A stretch of 64,000 nucleotides of DNA from Nitratireductor sp. GISD-1A_MAKvit (GTDB lineage: Bacteria > Pseudomonadota > Alphaproteobacteria > Rhizobiales > Rhizobiaceae): positions 3,409,001 through 3,473,000 of the forward strand of contig NZ_CP161920.1 of the NCBI RefSeq assembly GCF_040819555.1, read 5' to 3'. Made by a program: the position numbers and the translations under genes. The notes beneath the pieces are model-generated. The model had not been told where the DNA came from. It ran no database searches and saw nothing but the letters and a program-made list of their open reading frames with translations. Each line of letters opens with the position of its first letter. The stretch's first letter is position 1. Positions 1 to 9,984 of this stretch are shown here, piece after piece.

Positions 1-1
1 T

Positions 2-640
2 ATTCTGGCAAACCACGGCGTGCATATCGGCGGAACGGATTTCGACCGGCTTTTGAGCCTCGCCCGCCTGATGCCGGAATTCGGCTATCGCACGCAGACG
101 AAGGACGGCAAGCGCTTTCTGCCGGCGGGTTATTTCAACGACCTGGCCACCTGGCAGCGCATTCACATGCTCTACACCAACAGGGCAATGACCGACTTGC
201 GGCAGATCCGCTACGAAGCCGCCCGGCCCGATCTGGTCGAGCGCATGATCGACGTGGTTGCCAGCCGGCAGGGCCATGCGGCGGTCGGCGCGGTGGAGCG
301 GGCGAAGATCGCTCTGACGGACGAAACCGAGAGCGCCATCAATCTTCCGCTCACCGACGAGACGCTCGACCTGCCGGTCACACGCGATCAGTTGAACGAC
401 GCCATTTCCGCCCCCGTCGAGCGCGTAGAAATGGCCGTTTCCGAAACACTCGCTCAGGCCGAAATCGCGCCTGAACAAATCACCGCCCTCTTCCTCACCG
501 GCGGCTCGTCGGCCATCCCGCTTCTGCGGGAAAACGTCCTGCGCATGCTGCCTGCCGCATCCGTTGTCGAAGGCGACATGTTCGGCTCCGTCGGTCGCGG
601 TCTGGCATTGGATGCAGGCCGCAGGTTCGGCCCTTCTTGA
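2..640 (+). CDS. yegD: Hsp70-family (YegD-like) protein, 3' part
   Basis: Only the C-terminal part lies in the window; the frame is open from base 2 and the gene starts upstream. The protein shows HIGGTDFDRLL near its start and LTGGSSAIPLLRE near its end, which are the second phosphate and adenosine motifs of the actin/Hsp70 ATPase fold. It ends soon after the ATPase region, with no substrate-binding domain, which fits the YegD branch of Hsp70-like proteins rather than DnaK. YegD-type proteins are putative cytoplasmic chaperone-like ATPases with poorly defined clients. GC-rich codon use matches the chromosome. Confidence 0.8.
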   Translation: MLANHGVHIGGTDFDRLLSLARLMPEFGYRTQTKDGKRFLPAGYFNDLATWQRIHMLYTNRAMTDLRQIRYEAARPDLVERMIDVVASRQGHAAVGAVERAKIALTDETESAINLPLTDETLDLPVTRDQLNDAISAPVERVEMAVSETLAQAEIAPEQITALFLTGGSSAIPLLRENVLRMLPAASVVEGDMFGSVGRGLALDAGRRFGPS

Positions 641-770
641 TTTAGATTAAGTGTCGATCTGATTCGGCAAACACATTATCAAGATGAATATTCGACATCT
701 CGTAAAAGTGATGTAATGCTATTAATTAACTTCCTGACCATTTGAAACGATCGTACGATGGAATTTTTGA

Positions 771-1478
771 ATGTCACAAACTCTTTCTCAGACTCAAATA
801 ATTCGATCTCTTGGTCAGGCTCTCGAATGGTTTGAAAAAGAGATATCTTGGGGAGTGGCCCCTGGCGAATTAAACCATCTAACCGGGCGAATTGGCGAAT
901 TGTATGCAGCCATGGTTACCCGAGGCCAAATGGCTCTACAGACCAACCAACGCGGATATGATGTTGTATCTTTGGATGGTCATAAGATCTCTGTTAAAAC
1001 AATAACCACTTCGAGCCACGTTACATTTAAAAAAAGCACATTTTCTCTTGCTGACCGCGTGATGATTCTTCGTTTAATCACTGATGAAGATGAGGTTTCG
1101 ATTGAAGAAATATTAGACTGCTCATCGGAAAATCTTCCGACACATAGAGTAAACAAAAATGGTGATTACACCATATACTTAGGAAACATTTCTAAAGTAT
1201 TAGAAGAAACTAAGGGCGAGCCTAGATCATCACGCATACCGATCGAGCAACTTCGCAAACTTCGGGAAACAGGAAGCGCGGTGTTTGAGCAATACAAAAT
1301 TACTCAGTTTGAAAATGGAAGTGTAATTGTCGAAAACTCTGGATCCGTTGAAGATGTGGCAAAGCCAATTTTGAGATACATAGCTAAAAATATAGGTGTT
1401 GATATATTGAACGATGCCGGAAATAAAAAGAATACAAGATCATTAGGGTCGGACATAATAAGGTCGCTCAAATCTTAA
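771..1478 (+). CDS. AT-rich orphan protein, possible nuclease-like fold
   Basis: A 235-residue soluble protein with no signal peptide. Its base composition is clearly lower in GC than the genes on either side, suggesting recent acquisition. Residues around 40-80 read GRIGELYAAMV, then RGYDVVSLDG, then ISVKT. The order Glu, Asp, and a Lys on the next strand is reminiscent of a PD-(D/E)XK nuclease core, and the region resembles a DUF6998-type domain, but I cannot prove either. It stands alone between an Hsp70-like gene and proC, with no partner gene, so a defence or housekeeping role is speculation. The ATG start is the first in frame; no strong Shine-Dalgarno is visible. Confidence 0.6.
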   Translation: MSQTLSQTQIIRSLGQALEWFEKEISWGVAPGELNHLTGRIGELYAAMVTRGQMALQTNQRGYDVVSLDGHKISVKTITTSSHVTFKKSTFSLADRVMILRLITDEDEVSIEEILDCSSENLPTHRVNKNGDYTIYLGNISKVLEETKGEPRSSRIPIEQLRKLRETGSAVFEQYKITQFENGSVIVENSGSVEDVAKPILRYIAKNIGVDILNDAGNKKNTRSLGSDIIRSLKS

Positions 1479-1595
1479 TCGTTGCATAATCCGCTCAAGA
1501 TGAGATTGATCTCGCTGGGCTTATAGTCTTTCTTCCCCCATTGCATTTCCCGCCTGCACGCGGCATTCCTTTGCCGTCATCAAGGGAGAAGTTTC

Positions 1596-2402
1596 ATGGG
1601 CAAATCGGTCATCCTCGTCGGCTGCGGCAATATGGGTTACGCCATGCTGAAGGGCTGGATCGCGGCGGGCAAGCTGGCCGCGAAGGACGCAACCGTCATC
1701 GAGCCGAACGAGGGTTTGCGCGCCCGTGCTGCCGCGCAGGGTGTCACGGTCGCAGAAAACGTCGACGAGCTTTCCGCAGGCGCTGACATGATTGTCTTTG
1801 CCGTCAAGCCGCAGGTCATCCGCGATGTCGCCCCCACCTATGCCCGTTTTGCCGACAAGGCCACATTCGTCAGCGTTCTGGCCGGCACCGGCACGGCCAC
1901 GTTTGAGGAAATTCTCGGCCGCCATGCCGCGATCATGCGCTGCATGCCCAACACGCCGGCCGCCATTGGCAAGGGCATGATGGTGCTGTTCTCCAACCGC
2001 AATGTGACCGGCGAGGCCAAAGCCTTCGCCGAGGAACTGCTTGCAACCAGCGGTGCCGTCACCACGATCGACAATGAAGAGCTGATGGACGCCGTCACCG
2101 CCGTTTCCGGTTCCGGCCCGGCTTACATCTTCCATTTCATCGAATGCCTGACGGCTGCCGGTGAGAAAGCCGGCCTGCCTGCGGAAACCGCAAAGCTTCT
2201 TGCCATGCAGACCGTCTATGGTGCGGCCTCTCTGGCCAGGGAAAGCGATGACGAACCCGGCAGGCTGCGCGAGCAGGTGACAAGCCCCAACGGCACCACC
2301 GCCGCCGCGCTTTCGGTTTTCATGGATGACAACCGGCTTCTGGATCTGGTCAGCGACGCCGTGGACGCCGCCAAGAAGCGCTCCATTGAATTGGGGAAGT
2401 AG
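1596..2402 (+). CDS. proC: Pyrroline-5-carboxylate reductase
   Basis: This is the last enzyme of proline synthesis, reducing 1-pyrroline-5-carboxylate to L-proline with NAD(P)H in the cytoplasm. The 268-residue protein has the usual family length. The Rossmann motif VGCGNMGYAML is at the N-terminus, AVKPQ near residue 70, and the C-terminal dimerisation/active-site region contains VSGSGPAY and TSPNGTTAAAL, the latter typical of ProC. The ATG follows an AGGGAGAA ribosome site. It is probably monocistronic, followed by a palindromic repeat element. Confidence 0.96.
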   Translation: MGKSVILVGCGNMGYAMLKGWIAAGKLAAKDATVIEPNEGLRARAAAQGVTVAENVDELSAGADMIVFAVKPQVIRDVAPTYARFADKATFVSVLAGTGTATFEEILGRHAAIMRCMPNTPAAIGKGMMVLFSNRNVTGEAKAFAEELLATSGAVTTIDNEELMDAVTAVSGSGPAYIFHFIECLTAAGEKAGLPAETAKLLAMQTVYGAASLARESDDEPGRLREQVTSPNGTTAAALSVFMDDNRLLDLVSDAVDAAKKRSIELGK

Positions 2403-2429
2403 AGGATCGGCGCAGGCCCTCGCGCTTGC

Positions 2430-2553
2430 CCCTCATCCTCACCTTCTCCCCGCAAACGGGGAGAAGGGGACATTAAAGGTGGCGCTCCTTCCGGTTAAGA
2501 CGCGCTTCCTTCTCCCCGCACGCGGGGAGAAGGTGCCGGCAGGCGGATGAGGG
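2430..2553. repeat. REP-like palindromic repeat element, two hairpins
   Basis: Two near-identical palindromes, at 2442-2467 and 2508-2533, each read CCTTCTCCCCG, a short loop, then CGGGGAGAAGG. They are enclosed by an outer inverted pair, CCCCTCATCC at 2430 and GGATGAGGGG at 2544. This design is common to dispersed intergenic palindromes in rhizobia and relatives. It lies between proC and the convergent oxidoreductase gene, where it may also act as a bidirectional terminator. Confidence 0.75.
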
Positions 2554-2570
2554 GCGAGCGCCCCACGCCA

Positions 2571-3890
2571 TCACCCTTCGCCGAACACCATCGCATCCTG
2601 CCGCGCCCTGAGCGCCACCAGCCGGGAGCCCGCATCGGGCGCGACATTCGCGTGGGTCAGAAGCGCGCCCTTCTTCACCGGCGCCGTCACCGTTCCGCCT
2701 TCCAGAAGCCCGCATGGCACGGCCTTTGCCGCGCGCGCCTCTTCCGCCGTCATGATCCAGGCGCGATAGCTGTATTCGCCGATCGCATCGAGCCGGTCGC
2801 CGGGGTTGAGGTCCTTCTTGGCCACCGCGCAGACTTCCGCCACCGGCCGGTCGAGCGGCACCATATCGGCCTTCCCATAAAGCACGGCGCGCGCGCAGGT
2901 GAGCGGCACTTCCAGCGAGGTCAGGTGATAGGGTCGGAAGAAGGTGTAATACGGCCCTTCTCCAAGCTTCAGATCGTTCATGCGTTCGCGCAGGCGCGGA
3001 TGGTCCATCTCCGCCACCACGAACACGCCCGGCGCCACTCCCTTGCCGACCGTGAAGTCGACACAGCCCTTCTTCGAGAGCACGCCGCCATCGGCGACCG
3101 GGCAAAGTACGGTGGACAGCGCCTCGCGGCTCGCCGCCGGGCCGTGCATGCCGGGCTTGTCCGGTACCAGGCCCGTGGCGTTTGCGATGGCCGCCATTTC
3201 CACCATCGTCTTGGAGCCGTCGACGAACTCGACCAGCATGCGCACATTCATGTTGCGACGCTCAGCCTCCTCGACATAGTCGTCCGGCACAGCGTCGATG
3301 TTGAGGGGGTTGTTCTTGCCCTTGCCGGCGGCAACGATGTCGTGCCCCATGGCCGAGACAAACTCGATCAGCTCCATGCAGGAAGAGGGCTCATCGCCCG
3401 CGCCCAGCGAATAGGTGACGCCCAGCCGCGCCGCTTCGCGCTTCAGATAAGCGCCGATGGTCACATCCGCCTCAACATTCATCATGACGAGATGCTTGCC
3501 CGCTTCCATCGCCGAAAGCCCGATCTCCGCGCCCACCGCCGGCTTGCCCGTGGCGTCGATGACCACGTCCACCAGGTCGTTCTGCGCCACCATTAGCGAA
3601 TCGCCGCAAAGCGCGGTTTTTCCTGCCCGGATCGCGTCGGAGATCGCGCCAGAGGTTGCCGCTTCCACCGCGCTCTCGGCAGCACGCCCGGCAATCTCGA
3701 CCGCCTTTGCCGCGCGTTCGGGTCGCGTGTCGGCGATGGCGGCCACCTCGATGCCCTTCATGCGCGCCACCTGCGTGACGATGTCGGTGCCCATCTCGCC
3801 GCAGCCGATCAGGCCGATACGCACCGGCCGCCCCTCTTCCGCCCGCTGCTCAAGATCGCGCGCAAGACCCGTAAGCGCCACATTCGTCAT
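2571..3890 (-). CDS. NAD(P)-dependent oxidoreductase with C-terminal SAF domain
   Basis: The 439-residue protein starts with a Rossmann fold (IGLIGCGEMGTDIV near residue 25) and resembles homoserine dehydrogenase in its first half, including VDVVIDATG. The C-terminal third (LDAIGEYSYRAWIM to the end) looks like a SAF domain, as in AFP/FlgA-like proteins. Family members are often annotated as homoserine-dehydrogenase-like or sugar-acid dehydrogenases in carbohydrate clusters; the substrate here is unknown. It is transcribed away from the Lrp-family regulator and converges on proC. No signal peptide. Confidence 0.75.
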   Translation of the reverse strand: MTNVALTGLARDLEQRAEEGRPVRIGLIGCGEMGTDIVTQVARMKGIEVAAIADTRPERAAKAVEIAGRAAESAVEAATSGAISDAIRAGKTALCGDSLMVAQNDLVDVVIDATGKPAVGAEIGLSAMEAGKHLVMMNVEADVTIGAYLKREAARLGVTYSLGAGDEPSSCMELIEFVSAMGHDIVAAGKGKNNPLNIDAVPDDYVEEAERRNMNVRMLVEFVDGSKTMVEMAAIANATGLVPDKPGMHGPAASREALSTVLCPVADGGVLSKKGCVDFTVGKGVAPGVFVVAEMDHPRLRERMNDLKLGEGPYYTFFRPYHLTSLEVPLTCARAVLYGKADMVPLDRPVAEVCAVAKKDLNPGDRLDAIGEYSYRAWIMTAEEARAAKAVPCGLLEGGTVTAPVKKGALLTHANVAPDAGSRLVALRARQDAMVFGEG

Positions 3891-3942
3891 TCGAACTCCT
3901 CCTCGTTTGGCGACCGAGAAGGAGGTGACCGAACGCCGATTG

Positions 3943-4449
3943 TCAATTGGCCTTAAGCTGCACCGGAACCGGACTGTTCTTCTTGATATCCTTCAGGATC
4001 AGATTGGTGCGCACATTGGCGATGCCCGGCAGGCGGAACAGGAAATCCTCCAGAAAGCGATTATAGGCGGCGAGGTCCCGACACACGACGCGCAAGTGAT
4101 AATCCGCCTCACCCGTGGTGGAGTAGCAGTCGAGCACTTCAGGCCGCCGCCGCGTTTCGGCGATGAACGTATCCACATGCCGGTGGTCATGCCGCGTCAG
4201 CGACACATGCACGATGGCCTGAAACCCGAGCCCTGCCTTCTCGACGTCCAGCAGAGCCGCATATTGCGAGACAAGCCCCGCCTCCTCCAGCGCCTTCACC
4301 CGTCGCCAGCAGGCCGAGGCCGACATGCCCGCCCGCTCCGCCAGCTCCTGGTTGGAGAGCCGGCAGTTCTCCTGCAGGGCGTCCAGAAGCTTCTTGTCCT
4401 GCTCGGTCAGTTTTTCAGCCATTGTCTGCATTCCTGCAAAAATATTCAT
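3943..4449 (-). CDS. Lrp/AsnC-family transcriptional regulator
   Basis: The 168-residue protein has an N-terminal winged helix (LTEQDKKLLDALQENCRLSN, then QELAERAGMSASACWRRVK) and a C-terminal RAM effector-binding domain beginning near HVSLTRHD. It is divergent from the indolepyruvate ferredoxin oxidoreductase gene, with about 115 bases between them. That is the usual arrangement for an amino-acid-responsive regulator controlling aromatic amino-acid breakdown, although this target is inferred from position only. The start may be one of several close Met codons; the first is used here. Confidence 0.88.
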   Translation of the reverse strand: MNIFAGMQTMAEKLTEQDKKLLDALQENCRLSNQELAERAGMSASACWRRVKALEEAGLVSQYAALLDVEKAGLGFQAIVHVSLTRHDHRHVDTFIAETRRRPEVLDCYSTTGEADYHLRVVCRDLAAYNRFLEDFLFRLPGIANVRTNLILKDIKKNSPVPVQLKAN

Positions 4450-4564
4450 TCATCCTGACATTATCGGATGATTTCACCAGAAACCATGTTTCAAACGCCA
4501 AATCTGGCACAAAATTCCACCCCTGCCGGTTTAGAATTCTTCCAGTCTGCACCGGAGGAATTGC

Positions 4565-7500
4565 ATGACCGTCCAGCCCAAGGCCGGCGAACTCGCGCGC
4601 TATCAGCTCGAGGACCGCTACACCCAGGAAAAGGGCCGCGTCTTCATGACCGGCACGCAGGCGCTCGTGCGCGCGGTGCTCGATCAGGCGCGCCGCGACC
4701 GCGCGAGCGGCCTCAACACGGCAGGTTTCATCTCCGGCTATCGCGGGTCGCCGCTCGGCGCATTGGACCTGGAATTATGGAAGGCCAAGGACCGGCTCGA
4801 CGCCGCCCGCATCGAATTCCTCCCCGCCGTCAACGAAGATCTCGCCGCCACCGCCGTGCTCGGCAGCCAGCAGGTGGAGACCAATCCCAAACGCGAAGTC
4901 GAGGGCGTCTTCGGCCTGTGGTACGGCAAGGGCCCCGGCGTCGACCGTTCGGGCGATGCGCTGAAGCATGGCAACGCCTATGGCTCCTCCCCCCATGGCG
5001 GCGTTCTGGTGGTTGCCGGCGACGATCATGGCTGCGTCTCCTCCTCCATGCCGCACCAGTCGGACGTGGCCTTCATGGCGTGGTTCATGCCCACGCTCAA
5101 TCCGGCGAGCGTGTCGGAATATCTGGCCTTCGCCGAATATGGCTACGCGCTGTCGCGCTTCTCGGGCATGTGGGTCGGCTTCAAGGCCATTTCGGAGACG
5201 GTGGAATCGGCAGCTTCAATTGACCTCCCCACTCCCCGCACCTTCGAGACACCGGATTTCACGCCGCCACCCGGCGGCCTCCACTATCGCTGGCCCGATC
5301 TTCCCGGCCCGCAGATCGAGGAGCGCATGGAGGCGAAGAAGCACGCGGTGCTGGCGTTTGCCGAAGCTAATCCCATCGACCGCCACATCTATGATGTGAA
5401 GGATGCCCGTTTCGGCATCGTCACCACCGGCAAGGGCCCATCTCGACCTGATGGAGGCGCTGCGCCTTCTGGGCATAGGCGAGGCCGAGTGCCGCAAGCT
5501 CGGCATCGACATTTACAAGGTCGGCATGGTGTGGCCGCTTGCCCGCCGCGCAGCACTCGACTTCGTGAAGGACAAGCAGGAAGTTCTCGTTATCGAGGAA
5601 AAGCGCGGCATCGTCGAAAGCCAGTTCAAGGAGTACTTCTACGACTGGCCCGGTCACAAGCCGCACGCCATGGTGGGCAAGCGCGACGAGAATGGCGAAC
5701 GGCTCGTGCCATGGACCGGCGAGCTTTCGCCGCGCCTGCTGCTGCCCATCGTCGCAAGGCGGCTGGAAGGCATCTTCCCCGGCAACGGTTTTGTGGAACG
5801 CGCGGAGAAGATCCTCGCCGCACCGGCCATCTCGCTCCAGGTGGAAGGCGCGACCCGCACGCCTTATTTCTGCTCCGGCTGCCCGCACAACACATCCACC
5901 AAGGTGCCGGAGGGTTCACAGGCACTGGCCGGCATCGGCTGTCATTTCATGGCAAGCTGGATGGACCGCGACACCACATCGCTGATCCAGATGGGTGGTG
6001 AGGGCGTGAACTGGGCAGCCTCCTCGCTCTTTACCGGCAAAAACCACGTCTTCCAGAATCTCGGCGAAGGCACGTGGTATCATTCCGGTTCCATGGCCGT
6101 CAGGCAGGCGATTGCCGCAAAGGCCAACATCACCTTCAAGATACTTTACAACGACGCCGTCGCCATGACCGGCGGCCAGCCGGTGGATGGTCCCGTCAGT
6201 GTGCAGGCCATCGCGCATTCCTCGCGCGCGGAAGGCGTGGAGCGCATTGCGCTCGTTTCCGACACGCCGGAAAAGTTCCAGCCCGGCGAGTTACCCGCCG
6301 GCACAACCATCCATCACCGCCGCGAGCTCGATGCCGTCCAGCGCGAATTGCGCGAGGTGAAGGGCGTCTCGGTTCTCATCTATGAGCAGACCTGCGCGAC
6401 AGAGAAGCGCCGCCGCCGCAAGCGCGGCCAGATGGAAGACCCGAAGAAATTCGTCGTCATCAACGATCTCGTCTGCGAGGGCTGTGGTGACTGTTCGGTG
6501 GAGTCCAACTGCCTCTCCGTCGAACCGCTCGAAACCGAGTTCGGCACCAAGCGCAAGATCAACCAGTCGTCCTGCAACAAGGACTTTTCCTGCGTGAACG
6601 GCTTTTGCCCGAGCTTCGTCACCGTCGAAGGCGCCACCCGCAAGAAGCGTTCAGGCATGGAGCTCGACCTCGCGCAACTCGCCGCCGACCTCCCCGATCC
6701 CGAGCTTCCGGCACTCGACACACCCTTCGACCTGATGATCACGGGCGTGGGCGGCACCGGTGTGGTCACCGTCGGCGCGCTCATCACCATGGCCGCGCAT
6801 CTGGAGGGACGCGGTTCCAGCGTGCTTGATTTCACCGGCTTTGCCCAAAAGTTCGGGCCGGTGCTCTCCTATGTCCGGCTGGCATCCTCACCCGATGCCA
6901 TTCATCAGGTGCGCATCGATCGGGGCGCTGCGGATGCGTTGATCGGCTGCGACATTGTCGTGTCGTCCTCGCCCAAGGCGTCGGCCAGCTATCGCCCCGG
7001 CATGCGCGCGGTCGTGAACCTTGCCGAGATGCCCACCGGCGACATCGTGCGCAAGCGCGATGCGAGCCTTGATGTGGACCAGCGGCTTGCCGCCATTGAA
7101 GGCGTGACGGGCACGGATGGCCTTGCCGCCATAGATGCCAACCGCCTTTCCGAAAAGCTCATGGGCGACACGGTGTTCGCCAATGTGATGATGCTCGGCT
7201 TCGCCTGGCAGAAGGGCCTTGTGCCGGTCTCGCTCAACGCGCTCACCCAGGCCATCGTGCTCAACGGTGTCGCCATCGAGAAGAACCACCGGGCCTTCCT
7301 CATCGGCCGGCTGGCGGCGGAAAAGCCGGACGCGCTGAAGAGCCTGCTCGACCCGAAGCCGCAGACCGATGGAGCCCTCGACGAGATCGTCACCCGCCGC
7401 GAGGCCTTCCTGACCGACTATCAGGATGCTGCCTATGCCGCGCGTTACCGCCGTCTGGTGGATCGCGTGCGCAATGCCGAGGCTCCGCTTGGCGGCGAAA

Positions 7501-7985
7501 CTGTCAGCCGGGCGGTCGCCCGTTCTCTCTTCAAACTGATGGCCTACAAGGACGAGTACGAGGTCGCCCGTCTACACACTGAAACGGGGTTTTCGTCGCG
7601 CATCGCAGACGAGTTCGAGGGCGATTATCGCATCGTGCACCACCTCGCCCCGCCCTTCCTCGCTTCTGGCACGGATGCGCGCGGGCGTCCGCTCAAGCGT
7701 CAATTCGGCCCCTGGGTGCGCCTCCCCTTCCGCATGCTCGCCCGTATGAAACGTCTGCGCGGCACAGCCTTCGACCCGTTCGGCTACACCGCCGAGCGGC
7801 GCATGGAACGCGACCTGATCGGCTGGTACGAGACGCATGTGGAAAAAGCGCTTGCGCAACTCGATGCCGGCAATGCGGCAGAACTGGCAGAGACCCTTGC
7901 ATTGCCGATGCAGATACGCGGCTACGGCCCGGTGAAAGAGGAAGCAGCAAAACGCATCCGCGCCGAGATGGACGCGCGACTTTAG
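4565..7985 (+). pseudogene. Indolepyruvate ferredoxin oxidoreductase (fused), frameshifted
   Basis: This enzyme converts arylpyruvates from aromatic amino acids to aryl-acetyl-CoA, using thiamine diphosphate and iron-sulfur clusters. The reading frame from 4565 runs through GFISGYRGSPLGALD and stops making family sense at FGIVTTGKG; the family sequence continues in the next frame with HLDLMEALRLLGIGEAE up to 7985. The switch is at 5437-5439, where one C too many turns GGGCC into GGGCCC. Repaired, it is 1139 residues, the usual size of the fused single-chain form. Cysteine motifs for clusters (CEGCGDCSVESNC) and the gamma-like domain (GVGGTGVVTVG) are intact. The shift may be a sequencing artefact. 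Confidence 0.9.
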
Positions 7986-8147
7986 GGGCAGGCGGAGGCT
8001 TTGCCCGCCACGCCCCGCCATTCACACATAACACTTTGATATAAAACAGTTTTACAAAACCTTTCGACCTTTTTGACGCCGCATTTGCTTGCTCAGGTCC
8101 CTCGCCTGTGCAAATAGCATTGGCCAAAGACATTCCGAGAGGTCCCC

Positions 8148-9167
8148 ATGACTGCCATCACCCGCCGTGCGCTCGGCGCACTAGCCCTTTCCGCCGCGTT
8201 TTCCGGATTTGCGCTGCCGTCGCAGGCCGCAGACAAGATCAATGTCGGCATTCTGTCGTTCACATCCCATTCGCCCAGCATCATTGCCGAGGCAAAAGGC
8301 TATTTCGATGCGCAGGATCTGGATGTCGAGTTCGTGTCATTTCAGGCCGCGCAGCCCATGGCAGTCGCCATCGCATCGGGTGACGTCGATTTCGGCATGA
8401 CGGCCATTTCCGGTGGCCTCATCAGCCTCGCCGACAAAGGCGTGATCAAGGTCATCGGCGGCGCGCTGCAGGAGACGCCGGATGTCGAGGGCCAGAAGAT
8501 CCTCGCCTCGAAGGCCGCATACGACGCCGGCGTGAAGACACCCGCCGACCTCAAGGGTCACACCTACGGCATCACCACCACCGGTTCCTCCTTCCACTAC
8601 ATGGCGCACAAGATCGCCGACAAGGAGGGTTTCGACCGCGCGGAAATCCAGGTGAAGCCGCTGCAGAAGGTGCCGGCCGTGATCGCGTCGCTCAAGAGCG
8701 GTCAGATCGACGCCTGGTCCATCGTGCCAAACATCGCGGGCGCATTGACAAAAGGCGATGCAGTCGTGGAGATCGGCAAGGTCTCCGACTATATCGACAA
8801 TTACCAGGTCACCACGGTCTTCACCTCGACAAGGAACGCAACCGAAAAGAAGGATCTGGTCGAGCGCTTCCTCGCCGGCCTTTCCGAGGGCATCAGCGAC
8901 TACAACGCCGCCCTCGTCGACAAAACCATGAGCGAGGAAGACACGGCGGCCATCGTGGCGATGATCCACAAATATGTCTATTCCGACCAGCCGATCGAAA
9001 AGGCCGATCCGCGCATTCGTGCCGGCGCCATGCGCATCAATGAAGGTGCGGCGCTGAGCGTGGCGAGCGTCGAGGATCAGCTCGAATGGTTCAAGTCGGA
9101 AGGCCTCGTGCCCGATGGCGTGACGATGGAAAAGCTGGTCGACACCAGCTTCGTGGAAACCCGCTAA
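8148..9167 (+). CDS. ABC transporter substrate-binding protein, NMT1/SsuA-like
   Basis: Periplasmic binding protein of a three-gene importer. It begins MTAITRRALGALALS and has a signal peptide cleaved after about residue 28 (SQA-AD); the double Arg suggests Tat or Sec export. The mature part starts KINVGILSF and contains FVSFQAAQPMAVAIASGDVDFG, typical of the NMT1/THI5, nitrate-sulfonate-taurine family. The ATPase and permease genes follow. Substrate is not visible; family members carry aliphatic sulfonates, thiamine precursors or pyrimidines. A strong hairpin follows the stop codon. Confidence 0.88.
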   Translation: MTAITRRALGALALSAAFSGFALPSQAADKINVGILSFTSHSPSIIAEAKGYFDAQDLDVEFVSFQAAQPMAVAIASGDVDFGMTAISGGLISLADKGVIKVIGGALQETPDVEGQKILASKAAYDAGVKTPADLKGHTYGITTTGSSFHYMAHKIADKEGFDRAEIQVKPLQKVPAVIASLKSGQIDAWSIVPNIAGALTKGDAVVEIGKVSDYIDNYQVTTVFTSTRNATEKKDLVERFLAGLSEGISDYNAALVDKTMSEEDTAAIVAMIHKYVYSDQPIEKADPRIRAGAMRINEGAALSVASVEDQLEWFKSEGLVPDGVTMEKLVDTSFVETR

Positions 9168-9174
9168 CAGCGAA

Positions 9175-9200
9175 ACCGCCCCGGCCCCAACCGGGGCGGT
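9175..9200 (+). terminator. Intercistronic hairpin after the binding-protein gene
   Basis: A perfect 10-base stem, ACCGCCCCGG with CCGGGGCGGT, and a 6-base loop sit directly after the binding-protein stop codon, followed by ATTCTTT. It probably works as a partial terminator or mRNA stabiliser so that the binding protein is made in excess of the membrane components. Confidence 0.65.
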
Positions 9201-9213
9201 ATTCTTTGAGCCG

Positions 9214-9984
9214 ATGCAGCTTCTTCTCAAGAACGTTACCCATCACTATGGCGGCCGGACCGTCCTCGACGACATCTCGCTCACGGTGGAGGATGGAGAA
9301 ATCGTCTGCATCGTCGGCCCGTCGGGTTGCGGCAAGTCTACACTGCTGCGCATCGCAGGCGGGCTGGAAAAACCGGATCAGGGGCAGGCGCTTCTTTCCG
9401 GCCCGGAGCCTGAGGGCTCACTCAATCCACTCACCTACATCTTTCAGGATTTCGCCCTTCTTCCCTGGCGCAGCGTGGAAGGCAATGTCAGCCTCGTGCT
9501 GGAAGATCACGGCATCGCCGCGGTCAAACGGCGGGCCATCATCTACGATGTGCTCGCCCGCACCAATCTGTCCGATTTTGCAAAAGCCCTCCCGCGCCAG
9601 CTTTCCGGCGGCATGAAGCAGCGCGTGGCCATCGCCCGCGCGCTCGCCGTCAAGCCGGCCATCATGCTGATGGACGAACCGCTTTCGGCGCTGGACAGCC
9701 AGACCCGCGAACTCCTGATGGACGATCTCGTGGCGTTGTGGACCCGCGAGCGGTTTTCCGCCTGCTATGTGACGCACAATCTCAACGAGGCCGTGCGTCT
9801 GGGCAGCCGCATCATCGTTCTGTCACGCCGTCCCGGTCGCATCCGCGATGTGGTGGAGATCGACATACCACTTGCCGAGCGTGCCGACCGGCTGGCAGAG
9901 CTCGAAACCCTTCAGCGCCGCGTCTGGGAGATCATGCGTGAGGAAGCGCGCGAAGCCGACCGGGAGATTTCCGATGTCGCATGA
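9214..9984 (+). CDS. ABC transporter ATP-binding protein (nitrate/sulfonate type)
   Basis: The 256-residue cytoplasmic ATPase has Walker A GPSGCGKSTLL near residue 33, Q-loop YIFQDFALLPWR, signature [15 protein letters not shown], Walker B IMLMDEPLSALD and H-loop YVTHNLNEA. The PWR after the Q-loop is typical of the SsuB/TauB/NrtD group. Its 3' end overlaps the permease start by 11 bases, showing translational coupling. Confidence 0.93.
   Translation: MQLLLKNVTHHYGGRTVLDDISLTVEDGEIVCIVGPSGCGKSTLLRIAGGLEKPDQGQALLSGPEPEGSLNPLTYIFQDFALLPWRSVEGNVSLVLEDHGIAAVKRRAIIYDVLARTNLSDFAKALPRQLSGGMKQRVAIARALAVKPAIMLMDEPLSALDSQTRELLMDDLVALWTRERFSACYVTHNLNEAVRLGSRIIVLSRRPGRIRDVVEIDIPLAERADRLAELETLQRRVWEIMREEAREADREISDVA

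Noticed and set aside
7986..8147. Riboswitch (thiamine or similar) upstream of the NMT1-type importer
   Set aside because: No conserved TPP or other riboswitch core could be recognised in this leader.
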